The notes: generated from the sequence alone by a model not told the origin. 64,000 nt of DNA from Oceanobacillus halotolerans (GCF_010993955.1 NZ_WIXL01000011.1:1-64000), one strand, 5' to 3'; numbered from the stretch's first letter, positions 28,028 through 37,353 are shown. Translations and numbers: made by a program.

Positions 28028-29412
28028 TATTCTCCTAATACAGCTAACATTGGTGAAAACTTAATATTAGTTTCTTCATATTCTGTCTCTGGATCTGAGT
28101 CTGCTACAATACCACACCCTGCAAATAAGGATGCATGATCACCTTGTATCAAACTAGACCGAATTGCTACTGCAAATTCGCCATTTTCGTTATGATCTAA
28201 CCATCCAATTGGTGCACCATACCAACCTCTATCAAGTAACTCCTGCTCTCTAATAAAATCCAATGCTACATTTCTTGGAGCCCCACCTAATGCGGGTGTT
28301 GGGTGTAGCTTTTTCATTACTTGAAAAATACTATGTTCTTCTTTCAGTGTTGCCGCTACTGGTGTGAACAAATGGTGCATGTTTCGTAGTGAGTAAACAA
28401 TCGGTTCTTCTGGAATCTCAATTGCTTCACATGAAGACATTACTGCTTGTTTTATCATTTGGACAACATAATCATGCTCTTGACGGTTTTTAGAATCATA
28501 CCAGAGTTGTTCACTTATTGCTTCGTCTTCTTCTTTTGTTTTCCCTCTAGGAGCTGTACCTGCTAAACATGCAGAAAACAACTGATTCTCCTCCAGCTTC
28601 ACTAATCGTTCTGGAGTGGCTCCTACAAAACAACGATCCTCTTTTTCAAATGCAAATACATAGCTAGTTTCTTGTGTAGCCATTAATCGTTGTAAGACAG
28701 CTGCGATGTTCGCTTGTTTCGTTAACGTTAATTGTAACTCTCTAGCAAGTACAATTTTTTCGGCTTTTTTTTGCTTCATCATCTCTGTTGCTTGTTGCAC
28801 TGTTTTTTTCCATTTAGCTGGTTCTACTTCTAGCTTCTCTTTTATGCTAAAATCAGCATTTATCTCACTGGTGTTTTCAAGTAAGTTCGACTCAACATCT
28901 CTTATTTCTTTAGCTAATTGATTTGGATCATCTGTCTTTTTCACGTGACGTGTAATTGTAAAGTAATAGGTATCTTCCTGCTTCGTCAATAAATAAGCCG
29001 GTACTGTAAAATGACTTGGATGGAAATGGTTCCACAGATCTGTTGATTGCTTCTCTGGGTCAAACGACATCCCGCCTATTATAACAACACCTGTACCTGG
29101 TGCTTGGTAGGGGTTATAAGCCTTCACATGTTGCAACAGATTCGTCCACTTATCCTCGGTCATATCAAAGACAGCTTCTTCAGCAATAATGTCATAAGCA
29201 TTTCCTACACTAGCCAGCGTGAAATGGTCTTTTGGACTTGTCCAAAACATTCGATTATTTCCTAGTTGTTTAGCATTCGCAAAGAATTGTACAGGTTCTA
29301 TTGCATCTATCTTTTTCGTTATAGCCACTAATTGAATATCGTCCTGTGCACCTATTTGGTTTATAGCATCCTGAAATATATGTTCCATCGTTTGTTCTTG
29401 TACCTCTATCAT
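28027..29412 (-). CDS. menF: Isochorismate synthase
   Basis: 461 residues of the chorismate-binding family. It converts chorismate to isochorismate, the committed step to menaquinone. Conserved stretches include KIVLAREL, GATPERLV, LAGTAPRGKT and HPTPALGGAPR, with the closing Glu-rich AGCGIVADSDPETEYEET. It is first in the men operon with a GGAGG site, and its promoter should lie in the 187-bp divergent region shared with menA. Confidence 0.96.
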   Translation of the reverse strand: MIEVQEQTMEHIFQDAINQIGAQDDIQLVAITKKIDAIEPVQFFANAKQLGNNRMFWTSPKDHFTLASVGNAYDIIAEEAVFDMTEDKWTNLLQHVKAYNPYQAPGTGVVIIGGMSFDPEKQSTDLWNHFHPSHFTVPAYLLTKQEDTYYFTITRHVKKTDDPNQLAKEIRDVESNLLENTSEINADFSIKEKLEVEPAKWKKTVQQATEMMKQKKAEKIVLARELQLTLTKQANIAAVLQRLMATQETSYVFAFEKEDRCFVGATPERLVKLEENQLFSACLAGTAPRGKTKEEDEAISEQLWYDSKNRQEHDYVVQMIKQAVMSSCEAIEIPEEPIVYSLRNMHHLFTPVAATLKEEHSIFQVMKKLHPTPALGGAPRNVALDFIREQELLDRGWYGAPIGWLDHNENGEFAVAIRSSLIQGDHASLFAGCGIVADSDPETEYEETNIKFSPMLAVLGE

Positions 29413-29599
29413 TTATGTAACCTCCGTAACAAACATACCGATTATCATAGACTATAATCTATTTTAATGCCATTTTTATGGATTCTCAAGAACTGAGAAC
29501 CGAGATTAGAATGTTATCCACAAATTAGGGAATTGACACCTTTTAGGGAATTCTCTAAACTTGATATGATATAGATTCAACTCTAGGAGGAGAACTTCC

Positions 29600-30541
29600 A
29601 TGGAATCGAATGATAATCATTCAAACATAAAAAAAGCATTAAATGAAAAGAGTGGCTTTCAAGTTTGGTGGCGCTTATTAAGGCCTCATACCTTAACGGC
29701 TTCCTTTATCCCAGTATTCGTTGGTACTATGATAGCATATATGGATGGTTCTATTCATTTTTTCGTATTTTTAGCAATGTTAATAGCATCTATGCTTATC
29801 CAAAGTGCTACCAACATGTTTAACGAATATTACGACTTTGTCCGTGGATTAGATACAGAGGAGTCAGTTGGAATTGGCGGAACCATTGTCCGAGATGGAG
29901 TCGCACCTAAAACCATTTTACGCTTAGCACTAATTTTCTTTGGAATTTCCATTTTGCTAGGGGTATATATATGCATAATGTCTAGTTGGTGGATTGCAGT
30001 GATTGGCTTAATTTGTATGTTATTTGGTTATTTATATACTGGCGGACCATTTCCAATTGCCTATACACCGTTTGGGGAGCTGTTTTCAGGATTCTTTATG
30101 GGAACGGTTATTATAGGGATTAGCTATTATATCCAAACGGACGTACTAACTGGAGATGTTATTTGGCTATCCATCCCGATCGCCATTTTCATTGGAACGA
30201 TTATGCTGTCCAATAATATCCGTGATTTAGATGGAGATAAAGAGAGTGGCCGTAAAACCATTGCTATTTTACTAGGAAGAGAAAATGCCATTACTTTCTT
30301 AGCAATCTTATTTATTAGTGCTTACACCTTAACACTCATTTTTATCGGCTTAGGAATGTTACCAATTATTTCCATTATCACCCTAGTTAGTGCCATCAAA
30401 GCACGCCAAGTTATTAAACAATTCCGCGGAAAAACAAAACCACTGGAAATGATGCCTGCAATGGTTGCAACTGGAAAAACAAACACAATGTATGGCCTGT
30501 TGCTTGGGTTGTCATTACTTGTAGATACATTGCTGATGTAG
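29600..30541 (+). CDS. menA: 1,4-Dihydroxy-2-naphthoate polyprenyltransferase
   Basis: 313 residues, UbiA family with about eight membrane spans. It attaches the polyprenyl tail to DHNA at the membrane. The two Asp-rich substrate motifs are NEYYDFVRGLD near residues 76-86 and NNIRDLDGDKESG. RBS CTAGGAGGAG is strong. Divergence from menF and the menI-like gene 14 bp downstream place it in the same pathway. In B. subtilis menA is not next to menF, so this grouping is tighter. Confidence 0.95.
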   Translation: MESNDNHSNIKKALNEKSGFQVWWRLLRPHTLTASFIPVFVGTMIAYMDGSIHFFVFLAMLIASMLIQSATNMFNEYYDFVRGLDTEESVGIGGTIVRDGVAPKTILRLALIFFGISILLGVYICIMSSWWIAVIGLICMLFGYLYTGGPFPIAYTPFGELFSGFFMGTVIIGISYYIQTDVLTGDVIWLSIPIAIFIGTIMLSNNIRDLDGDKESGRKTIAILLGRENAITFLAILFISAYTLTLIFIGLGMLPIISIITLVSAIKARQVIKQFRGKTKPLEMMPAMVATGKTNTMYGLLLGLSLLVDTLLM

Positions 30542-30555
30542 TAGGAGGTGTACTA

Positions 30556-30951
30556 ATGGATTTCAAACATACCTTAATGGAAGCACTAGGCATAGAAGCA
30601 GTCACCTTAGAAAAAGACATGGTTGTCATGACGATGCCTGTCGATCACCGAACCCATCAGCCAGCCCAATTTTTACATGGTGGTGCTAGTGTCGCACTTG
30701 CGGAAACGGCTGCAAGTATTGGTGCTTATTTGAATGTTGATCCAGAAAAAGAAAATGTATTTGGTATTGAAATCAATGCTAACCACATCAAAAGTAAACG
30801 TGAGGGGATTGTTACTGCAAAAGCCACTCCTCTTCATATTGGAAAATCGACCATGGTCTGGCAAGTTTCCATTACTGATGAAGAAGATCACCTAATCTGT
30901 TCATCTAGATGTACGATTGGTGTTGTTCCAAAAAAGCGTAAAAAGGATTAG
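30556..30951 (+). CDS. menI: Hotdog thioesterase, probable DHNA-CoA hydrolase (MenI-like)
   Basis: 131 residues of the PaaI/YdiI hotdog family. The segments TMPVDHRTHQP, FLHGGASVALAET and GIEINANHIKS line up well with my recollection of E. coli YdiI (MenI), including the catalytic Glu in ALAE and the HGG turn. It would release DHNA from its CoA ester between MenB and MenA. Location directly behind menA, with an AGGAGG site, strongly supports this over a generic thioesterase. It ends in a good terminator. Confidence 0.85.
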   Translation: MDFKHTLMEALGIEAVTLEKDMVVMTMPVDHRTHQPAQFLHGGASVALAETAASIGAYLNVDPEKENVFGIEINANHIKSKREGIVTAKATPLHIGKSTMVWQVSITDEEDHLICSSRCTIGVVPKKRKKD

Positions 30952-30988
30952 AGGAAGTGTATCATCACTTTCCCTAATCCTTTTTTTA
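30939..30988 (+). terminator. Terminator of menA-menI
   Basis: AAAAAGGATTAG with GGAAGTG pairs with CACTTTCC then TAATCCTTTTT, closing on a T run. The left arm includes the stop codon. Confidence 0.88.
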
Positions 30989-31067
30989 ATTGTAAGTGTT
31001 CGTTACTTGATGATATGGTATATTGTACAATTCATCAATACCCTGGTTTGTAAGTAATATTATAAAA

Positions 31068-31290
31068 AGGTAATCAATCATACTTCTCTGTTACCAAACT
31101 GACACCAAAACTCGTTAAATGGTAACAGAACATGCCTGTCTGTTACCGAATGAATTAAAAAACGCGTTAAAAAGTCACTGATACCCCCTTCCTATTCCCT
31201 TTTCAACTGAGTAAGCCTTTAAAAAGGAATTGAGCATGCTTCTCTGTTACCGAAATAACCTACAAAAGCGATAAAAAGGAACTAATAGAA
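31068..31290 (+). repeat. Degenerate tandem repeat with CTCTGTTACC cores
   Basis: CTTCTCTGTTACC, GCCTGTCTGTTACCGAA and GCTTCTCTGTTACCGAAA occur at about 31084, 31134 and 31237, each followed by ACAAAA/AAAAAGCG-type tails and TAAAAAGG. GGTAACAG is the inverted core. It may relate to family C at 7131 and 22700. No gene lies here. Confidence 0.55.
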
Positions 31291-31567
31291 GAGATTAGCT
31301 TATTAGGAGAAATCTTAACGGCTACTAGGACGAGATAAGGGGATTAAGATCACAATGACACGACCAGGCTGTTTTACACTCTCTGTTGCTTTCTAAGGTC
31401 GCAACATCTATATGATACGTCGAAAAATTGCGCATTGTTTTCCGCTTTTGATATTAGGCAATGAGGGATAATATACTTAAATCGTTCCGGCAGAATACTT
31501 CGCTTTCACCATTGGCTTAAGTGCAACATCTATTCAAACTATTCGTTTTCATTCACAGTATCTACTT

Positions 31568-31654
31568 TACCATGGACACGGCCTCAGCCTCCTCGGAAGA
31601 AAATCACTTTCCTGTGGGGTCCTCAGACACGTGCTGTTCCTTCAGGAGTCGACT
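31568..31654 (-). repeat. Bacillus-type GAGGAGGCT intergenic repeat, family G copy 1
   Basis: Minus-strand reading gives GACTCCTGAAGGAACAGCAC, then GAGGACCCCACAGG, then CCGAGGAGGCTGAGGCCGTG. This is a common intergenic repeat type in bacilli. It faces the copy at 31731-31810. Confidence 0.7.
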
Positions 31655-31730
31655 ATCCCACGCTCCAATCAACTATCATATTAGGCAATAATAGGAATGA
31701 TAATATACAAAATCAGCGGAAGAAAAATAC

Positions 31731-31810
31731 GAAGACTCCTGCGGAAAAACGAGCCTAAGAGACCCCGCAGTGTGGGTTTCACGAGGAGGCTCGTGGGGAG
31801 TCCGCGGAAA
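31731..31810 (+). repeat. Bacillus-type GAGGAGGCT intergenic repeat, family G copy 2
   Basis: Reads GAAGACTCCTGCGGAAAAAC, GAGACCCCGCAG, GAGGAGGCTCGTGGGGAGTC. It lies in opposite orientation to the copy at 31568-31654, so the pair could form a long imperfect stem around a loop of about 75 bases. Confidence 0.7.
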
Positions 31811-31856
31811 ATCTAAAGCGGTAATTATAAATTATAACTATCAGTTACTGCGCATA

Positions 31857-31917
31857 ATATATCAACTATTCAATAAGATATATACTTGAAAAGCAGCGAT
31901 CTTTTGAAAAAACAGCC
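31857..31917 (+). repeat. Short dispersed repeat family F, copy 1
   Basis: ATACTTGAAAAGCAGCGATC then TTTTGAAAAAACAGCC. Similar strings occur at 49668-49715, 55448-55490 and 55868-55930. Other parts of the 30989-31930 gap show nothing I can name. Confidence 0.55.
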
Positions 31918-31937
31918 TCCGACTAATACAAATAAAA

Positions 31938-31978
31938 ACACACGTTTTTGCAATTAGACAATAACGTGTGTTTGTGTG
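31938..31978 (-). terminator. Terminator of ribU
   Basis: AACACACG and CGTGTGTT arms flank a loop; on the minus strand the stem ends in TTTTTATTT. It lies about 20 bases past the ribU stop. Confidence 0.75.
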
Positions 31979-31999
31979 TTTGTGTGTTTGTTTCGTTTA

Positions 32000-32587
32000 C
32001 TATACAAATTTTGCTTGTTGTTGTTCAATCCATCTCCGCATTTTAACAAATAATGGAACAAATAACAGGCCAATAATTATTCCCTTTATAACGTTAAATG
32101 GAATAATCCCTGCTATAACAGACCACCATTTCGCTTGGTGACCCATTTCGCCCCAATCCATTAGTAAAGCATAAGCTGGCAAAATCACAAAGTAATTTAA
32201 GACTCCCATACCAAGTGCCATAATAACTGTTCCAGTGATAAGACCAGAAATAATACTTTTTACATTTTTGAACTTATGGTATAACACGCCAACTGGGACA
32301 ACAAACATAACCCCTGCCAAGAAGTTAGCCGTTACACCTACAATTTCTCCTCCACCAATTGCTAGATAAAGAATATTTTTTATTCCTACTACAATCACAC
32401 CTGCAAGTGGTGAGAAAATTAACGAAGCCATAATTGCTGGTACATCACTAAAATCAATTTTTAAGTAAGATGGTAGTAGTGGTAATGGAAAGTTCACGAA
32501 AAATAAAATAAGTGATACGGTTCCTAGTAATGCTAGAATGATAAGTTTTAATAATTTGGATGATTGCACATTGGATTGTTGCATCAT
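32000..32587 (-). CDS. ribU: Riboflavin ECF transporter S component
   Basis: 195 residues with five or six membrane spans. RibU binds riboflavin and couples to the shared EcfA-EcfA'-EcfT module, which is not in this window. The N-terminal LKIDFSDVPA segment and following GxxxG-type helices are typical of the family. Control by the FMN riboswitch immediately upstream makes the substrate assignment firm. Two adjacent ATGs (32587, 32584) follow GGAGGAG. Confidence 0.95.
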   Translation of the reverse strand: MMQQSNVQSSKLLKLIILALLGTVSLILFFVNFPLPLLPSYLKIDFSDVPAIMASLIFSPLAGVIVVGIKNILYLAIGGGEIVGVTANFLAGVMFVVPVGVLYHKFKNVKSIISGLITGTVIMALGMGVLNYFVILPAYALLMDWGEMGHQAKWWSVIAGIIPFNVIKGIIIGLLFVPLFVKMRRWIEQQQAKFV

Positions 32588-32667
32588 CGATCTCCTCCTT
32601 CATCTTTTTATCGATTCACATCTCGTGATGAAGGATAAGCCTATTCCTGTAACACGTATAAAACATC

Positions 32668-32896
32668 AAAAACCCTAAAGCCTAATCGGGGCTTTAGGGT
32701 ATACATATCCACAGGAAATAATAGGCGTACAGTATAATACACCAATTTTTCAGCTCTGCATCTTCTCCCATCCAGACTTTAACTGTCGGTCCTGGACTTG
32801 CACCAGGTCAGCCGTAAAGCAAATTTGCGATACGGGTCACGGACTTAGAGGGAATCCTCCTTACCGTCGGTCGGGAATTGCACCCTGCCCCGAAGA
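32668..32896 (-). promoter_or_regulatory. FMN riboswitch (RFN element) with terminator, controlling ribU
   Basis: Minus-strand reading from 32896 gives TCTTCGGGGCAGGGTG, ACCGACGGTA, AGTCCGTGACCC, GGTGCAAGTCC and ACCGACAGTTAAAGTCTGGA, the complete RFN order. A terminator CCCTAAAGCC to GGCTTTAGGG plus TTTTT lies at about 32700-32668. FMN binding should shut off ribU. Confidence 0.97.
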
Positions 32897-32971
32897 TGGA
32901 ATCGATATAATATTGTTACATTACATTATACATATCATTATTTAGTTTGAAAAGGGGTTTGCTTAAAAAAA

Positions 32972-33116
32972 ATAAAGCTTAACTCATTCGGTGTGGGTTT
33001 TCGTCACACAGGATGTGCTAGTACTGGCGTTGCGATTGACAAGAAAAGCTACGAAAGCGACACATCGGACGAAGCAAAATTGTTTTTAGCCAGCCTGCCA
33101 GTTAACACGTGATGAG
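32972..33116 (+). repeat. Dispersed element family A, copy A3
   Basis: Begins ATAAAGCTTAACTCATTCGG and ends GCCAGTTAACACGTGATGAG. The interior AAAAGCTACGAAAGCGACAC then GACGAAGCAAAA matches A2. The right flank has diverged from ATAAA. It lies between the FMN riboswitch promoter region and the peptidase gene end. Confidence 0.8.
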
Positions 33117-33160
33117 CTTCCTGTACACCTTTATTGTTATAACAAGTTAGAGCTTATTGG

Positions 33161-34219
33161 TTAATCATCCAATGGATTTAAACTTTCTTCCCCTGTCAAA
33201 TCCGATATCATCGTTACTAACAGCTCAATCTCTTCATCAATATCTTTTAAACTAACTGTTTCGACTGGTGAATGCATATAACGTAATGGTAAGGAAACAA
33301 GTGACACGGGAACACCACGCCCTGTTAAACGCATCTTATCGGCATCCGTTCCAGTCATTCTTGGCGTTAATTCATATTGTACATCCATCCCTAATTTCCT
33401 TGCCGTACGCTCCAGCCATTTATTAATATTGCGGTTAATCGGAGCCCCTTTTGCTAATACTGGTCCTTTTTCTAACTTCACATCTCCATGTTTATTTCGA
33501 TTGACGCCAGGATAATCGGTTGCAAAGGTCACGTCACAGGCGATCGCCATATCTGGTTCAATCCCAGCAGCAGCAAAATAGGCACCACCCATATTGGTCT
33601 CTTCATTCACCGTACTTGCTGCATAAACACCTACTTCACACCCCTTTTCAGATAAGCGTCTCAATACTTCAGCGACAATAAATGAACCTGTCCGATTATC
33701 TAATCCTCTTCCAGCTAAATAACGATCCATTAATACCTCAGGCTCCGTATCATAAACTGCCAAGTCCCCAATTTGTACGTACTTTTCTGCTTCCTCTTTT
33801 GATTGATAGCCACAATCAATAAACAAATCCTGCAAATCAAAATCATCTTTTAATCCACCATGATGCTGTGCATTTACACCAATAACACCTTTAACATTTC
33901 CATGAAGTCCAAGAACGTTTACCTTCATCCCAACAGCTGCTTTTGGATTTATTCCACCCATTTTATCAAAGTGTAAAAATCCATCTGCATCAACGCGATT
34001 AATCACAAGTGCAATCTCGTCACTATGACCTGCCAGCAGAACTTTAAATGGAGCATCAGGATTAAGAACCCCAATAACATTCCCTGCATGATCTGTCTTA
34101 ATTTCATCGGCAAAGTCTTTTACGTACTTCATCCACTTCTTTTGAATTTCCATTTCCTGACTAGATGGGGACGGCGTATGTAATAATTCTAATAAAAATT
34201 CACGATTTACCTCTTTCAT
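33161..34219 (-). CDS. ytoP: M42-family metallo-aminopeptidase (YtoP-like)
   Basis: 352 residues from the ATG at 34219, which follows AAGGAGG at the right distance; upstream in-frame ATGs lie inside or before that site. M42 enzymes are cobalt/zinc tetrahedral aminopeptidases. Likely metal ligands are His/Asp in AGHSDEIAL, Asp in GLDNRTG, Glu-Glu in NEETNMGG, Asp in ACDV and His in YMHSPVET. It trims peptides in the cytoplasm. Gene order relative to B. subtilis ytoP is approximate. Repeat A3 lies just past its stop. Confidence 0.92.
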   Translation of the reverse strand: MKEVNREFLLELLHTPSPSSQEMEIQKKWMKYVKDFADEIKTDHAGNVIGVLNPDAPFKVLLAGHSDEIALVINRVDADGFLHFDKMGGINPKAAVGMKVNVLGLHGNVKGVIGVNAQHHGGLKDDFDLQDLFIDCGYQSKEEAEKYVQIGDLAVYDTEPEVLMDRYLAGRGLDNRTGSFIVAEVLRRLSEKGCEVGVYAASTVNEETNMGGAYFAAAGIEPDMAIACDVTFATDYPGVNRNKHGDVKLEKGPVLAKGAPINRNINKWLERTARKLGMDVQYELTPRMTGTDADKMRLTGRGVPVSLVSLPLRYMHSPVETVSLKDIDEEIELLVTMISDLTGEESLNPLDD

Positions 34220-34420
34220 TTTTCTTCCTCCTTTTCCTTTCATCATAGCAAAAACACCGATAAATCACATTTGTTTACGATTCCCCCTCTCTACTATACA
34301 CTTAAATAAACGTTATTTTCTAAAAGTTTGTTGTTGTTCAATCCCAGTATTTGTCGGTGGTACCTACTGATGACGTTAGAAAACAACGGTTTTTCGAAAG
34401 TATAGAAAGGTGTGATGGTA

Positions 34421-34984
34421 ATGGATTTGAATCAATGGTATGTTAAAGGCATGTCAGTCGATGACTACATAGAATCGATGGAAAAACACAAAGAGAATCT
34501 GCTACACATTTATGATCATTTCACCCCACCAGCTGATGATGCATTTTTCCAACAAGTAAAAGAGAAAAACTTGCGCGTTATTATCCTGACAGAAGACTGG
34601 TGTGGCGATGCAATGCTGAATATGCCAATTCTTTTGCATATTGCAGCTAAAGGAGGTATTGACACTCGCATCTTGTTACGGGACGAGAACCTTGAATTGA
34701 TGGATCAATACTTAACAAATGGAAAATCCCGTTCAATTCCAATTTTCATTTTTATAGACCAAGATGGGAATGAGGTGGCGAAATGGGGACCTCGTGCACC
34801 GAAAATCCAGCAATTTGTCGATGAGTCACGCAGCAACTTGCCTGCTAAAGATGCACCTGATTATGATGAAAAAATGAAAGAGTTATTGTTCTTTATGACT
34901 AAATCATTCCGTGACAATACAGATTTTTGGGATGAAGTGTATGAAAGTATTAGGCAAACATTACGTAACGCAATTGAGAATTGA
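34421..34984 (+). CDS. Thioredoxin-like family protein
   Basis: 187 residues from ATG 34421 (ATG 34415 and GTG 34412 are in frame; the GAAAGG site favours 34421). The core is a thioredoxin fold with VIILTEDWCGDA, where the usual CxxC is reduced to a single Cys, then IPIFIFIDQDG with the cis-Pro. Proteins like this are common in Bacillaceae and are usually annotated as thioredoxin family; no substrate is known. A C-terminal helical extension follows. It appears monocistronic. Confidence 0.8.
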   Translation: MDLNQWYVKGMSVDDYIESMEKHKENLLHIYDHFTPPADDAFFQQVKEKNLRVIILTEDWCGDAMLNMPILLHIAAKGGIDTRILLRDENLELMDQYLTNGKSRSIPIFIFIDQDGNEVAKWGPRAPKIQQFVDESRSNLPAKDAPDYDEKMKELLFFMTKSFRDNTDFWDEVYESIRQTLRNAIEN

Positions 34985-34994
34985 ATTACCTATT

Positions 34995-35180
34995 GCATGA
35001 ATCCTCATTCCGCTAAATGCTAAAAAACTGTTTTTATTAGCTGAAATGGATTCCTCGTTCCGTTAAGTAGCCCAAATCGGTGGATTTTAGAGCTAAAAAG
35101 AGTTAATAACGGAACGAGGACCATCAAACAAGCTTAAAAAGCACATTTTGATACAAATAACGGAAAGAGGAACCCCCCCA
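34995..35180. repeat. Dispersed repeat family D (CCTCGTTCCGTTA), copy 1
   Basis: ATGAATCCTCATTCCGCTAA, ATTCCTCGTTCCGTTAA and the inverted AATAACGGAACGAGGA and AATAACGGAAAGAGGAA occur within 185 bp, giving nested inverted repeats. Family members are at 40638-40812, 49561-49591 and 55675-55800. The rest of the 34985-35308 gap is featureless. Confidence 0.7.
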
Positions 35181-35308
35181 AAATTGAATCAGCTCCATTT
35201 CCTTTATGTAGCACCTTATTAACCCCGTAACCAAACTTTCTCGCGTATAACCTGTTCCCATCCTTGTCCATACTATGTAAATACGAATAATAATGACAAG
35301 GTGAGAAT

Positions 35309-36313
35309 ATGAATATAAATTTTGAGTTAGTAAAAACCGTTTATTATCGAATTCCTAAAGTAATTAGATTACTAATGACCGTGTTTATCCTCATGTTTTT
35401 ATTTGGGAGTGCAATTCACTTTGTTGAACCAGCACAGTTCCCCACAATCTTTGATGGAATTTGGTGGGCATTTGTAACAGGTGCTACTGTTGGTTATGGG
35501 GATTATGTTCCACTTACAGTAAGGGGCAAAATTGTTGCTGTTTTGCTATTTCTTACAGGAGGCGCATTGCTTGCCTATTATATATCCACCCTTTCTGCTG
35601 TTACAGTAGAACGTGAGCGAAATTTAGCAAAAGGGAAGATTGCATTTAGAGGGATGAATCATCTTGTTTTTATTGGCTGGAATGACCGTACACGACAACT
35701 AATTGAAATGACGACAAAAAATGAAACAGTAAAAGTCGTCTTAATTGATCGGACATTACAGCATCTTCCTAACCAAGATCATCCAGTTCATTTCATCCAT
35801 GGAGATCCAGCAGAAGATGCTGTTTTAGAAAAGGCCAATATTTCTAAGGCAAAGCGAGTTGTGATCACTGCAGATATCTCCAAAAAGGAAAAACAAGCTG
35901 ATAATTTAGCAATTTTAACAACCGTTGCCATTCGCGGAAATAATCCAGATGTTCCGATCATCGTAGAAATATTATCCAAATCCCAAGTAGAAAATGCATT
36001 ACGTGCTGGTGCCAATACGATTATTCGTTCCAATGATTTTATGAGTGCACTACTTTTTCATGAATTACTGCGTGTCAAAACGGCAACGCCATTTGAAGAT
36101 ATATTACACTTACTAACGAAGCAACAATTCCATCATAGCAAGGTATCAGATAAACTTGCGGATAAAACATTTTATGAAATTGCTGCCGAGTCTTTAAAAG
36201 AACAGCGAATTATCCTGGGAATTTTACGTGGTGATGAGTGGAAAATGAATCCCTCGGGAAATCTAAAACTGCAAAAGGGAGATATTATCATTTCACTCAC
36301 TCCCTGGAACTAA
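35309..36313 (+). CDS. yugO: Potassium channel with RCK domain (YugO/MthK type)
   Basis: 334 residues. Two membrane helices flank a pore loop whose selectivity filter is TVGYGD at residues 60-65. An RCK/TrkA-N domain begins near residue 115 with VFIGWNDRTRQL and ends its nucleotide fold with the VITADIS region; a TrkA-C domain closes the protein. It conducts K+ under ligand gating; B. subtilis YugO acts in biofilm electrical signalling. The stop lies within the 3' end of yugN on the other strand (21-bp convergent overlap). Confidence 0.93.
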   Translation: MNINFELVKTVYYRIPKVIRLLMTVFILMFLFGSAIHFVEPAQFPTIFDGIWWAFVTGATVGYGDYVPLTVRGKIVAVLLFLTGGALLAYYISTLSAVTVERERNLAKGKIAFRGMNHLVFIGWNDRTRQLIEMTTKNETVKVVLIDRTLQHLPNQDHPVHFIHGDPAEDAVLEKANISKAKRVVITADISKKEKQADNLAILTTVAIRGNNPDVPIIVEILSKSQVENALRAGANTIIRSNDFMSALLFHELLRVKTATPFEDILHLLTKQQFHHSKVSDKLADKTFYEIAAESLKEQRIILGILRGDEWKMNPSGNLKLQKGDIIISLTPWN

Positions 36314-36706
36314 AATTTGCTCAACCTTTTCGAGGATTTCTCTTCCTTTATAAACATACCGATCTGGCACATTTGCATCTTTGTCAACTGGTGACTGAAA
36401 CTGATTAAATGTGCCTTGTATTGGTCCATTTATTCCTTCTCTATCTGTATCTGCTTCATATTGATGTGCTAGGAGAAATGGTTTTTCCACACGAACGGTG
36501 ACACCTGGATAATCTAATGATCCAGCAACAGCATAAAATGGGATACGTAAAAAGTAATAAATCCCTTGGTCGTCCATTTTTAAATCGAAATGGCCACCAT
36601 CATAATCCCAATTTGAACCAATCACAAACCCTTCAGGTTTCAGTAAATCTTCTAATACATGGAGTGGATAAATCTTTTCTTCAATTACGGAGTCTAAAGG
36701 TACCAC
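36293..36706 (-). CDS. yugN: YugN-like family protein
   Basis: 137 residues, soluble. The start is GTG at 36706 after AGGAAGAG. The sequence alternates strands (GFVIGSNWDYDGGHFDLKM, FLRIPFYAVAGSLDYPGV) and fits my recollection of the YugN-like family found only in bacilli, function unknown. Convergent overlap with yugO and nearby yugI reproduce the B. subtilis yug order. No catalytic motif is visible. Confidence 0.85.
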   Translation of the reverse strand: MVPLDSVIEEKIYPLHVLEDLLKPEGFVIGSNWDYDGGHFDLKMDDQGIYYFLRIPFYAVAGSLDYPGVTVRVEKPFLLAHQYEADTDREGINGPIQGTFNQFQSPVDKDANVPDRYVYKGREILEKVEQILVPGSE

Positions 36707-36815
36707 GTATCTCTTCCTTTCTTTACTTTTTTATTATCTTTTGCCTGATATCAGAATTTATGCTAAAATGTTTTATTGTGTATAAGAATCGAATAAGATA
36801 TAGGAGTTGTTCAGC

Positions 36816-37190
36816 ATGTCAGACAAGTTTGAATCTGGTCAAATATTAGAAGGAAAAGTTACAGGAATTCAACCCTACGGTGCCTTTGTTGCATTAGATG
36901 ATGATAGCCAAGGGTTGGTTCATATTTCAGAAATTACACATGGATTCGTAAAGGATATTAACGAACATTTACGTGTTGGGGATCAAGTTAATGTAAAGGT
37001 ACTTCATGTTGATGAAGATAGTAATAAAATTTCTTTATCAATTCGTGCAACTGAAGAAACACCAAAGAAAAATGTTCCCTCTCAAAAAAGTCAAACCATA
37101 AAACAGGAAGATAATGTTAATCCAGGATTTAATACATTAAAAGACAAACTAGAAGAATGGATTGAACAATCAAAAGAAACATCTAAATAA
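36816..37190 (+). CDS. yugI: S1-domain RNA-binding general stress protein (GSP13)
   Basis: 124 residues from ATG 36816, 9 bases after GGAG. The first 70 residues are an S1 OB-fold: GQILEGKVTGIQPYGAFVAL, then GLVHISEI and KVLHVDED. A Lys/Glu-rich tail of about 50 residues follows. YugI/GSP13 in B. subtilis is a ribosome-associated stress protein. It has its own promoter-sized upstream gap and terminator. Confidence 0.92.
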   Translation: MSDKFESGQILEGKVTGIQPYGAFVALDDDSQGLVHISEITHGFVKDINEHLRVGDQVNVKVLHVDEDSNKISLSIRATEETPKKNVPSQKSQTIKQEDNVNPGFNTLKDKLEEWIEQSKETSK

Positions 37191-37198
37191 GTTTATTT

Positions 37199-37261
37199 AA
37201 AAAAAGGTTTCTCCGATTAATATGAATAACTTGTATCATATTATAGGAGAGGCCTTTTTTT
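37199..37261 (+). terminator. Terminator of yugI
   Basis: AAAAAAGG with CTCC and the later GGAG with CCTTTTTTT pair across an AT-rich inner stem. The T run ends at 37261. Confidence 0.75.
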
Positions 37262-37353
37262 AACGCTTAGATTTTCTTGAATTCAATAGGTCCTTTCGAT
37301 AAAGTGAAACTTGTACATGAAAGAATGCTATATTCCTAACTAGGAGGGTCATT

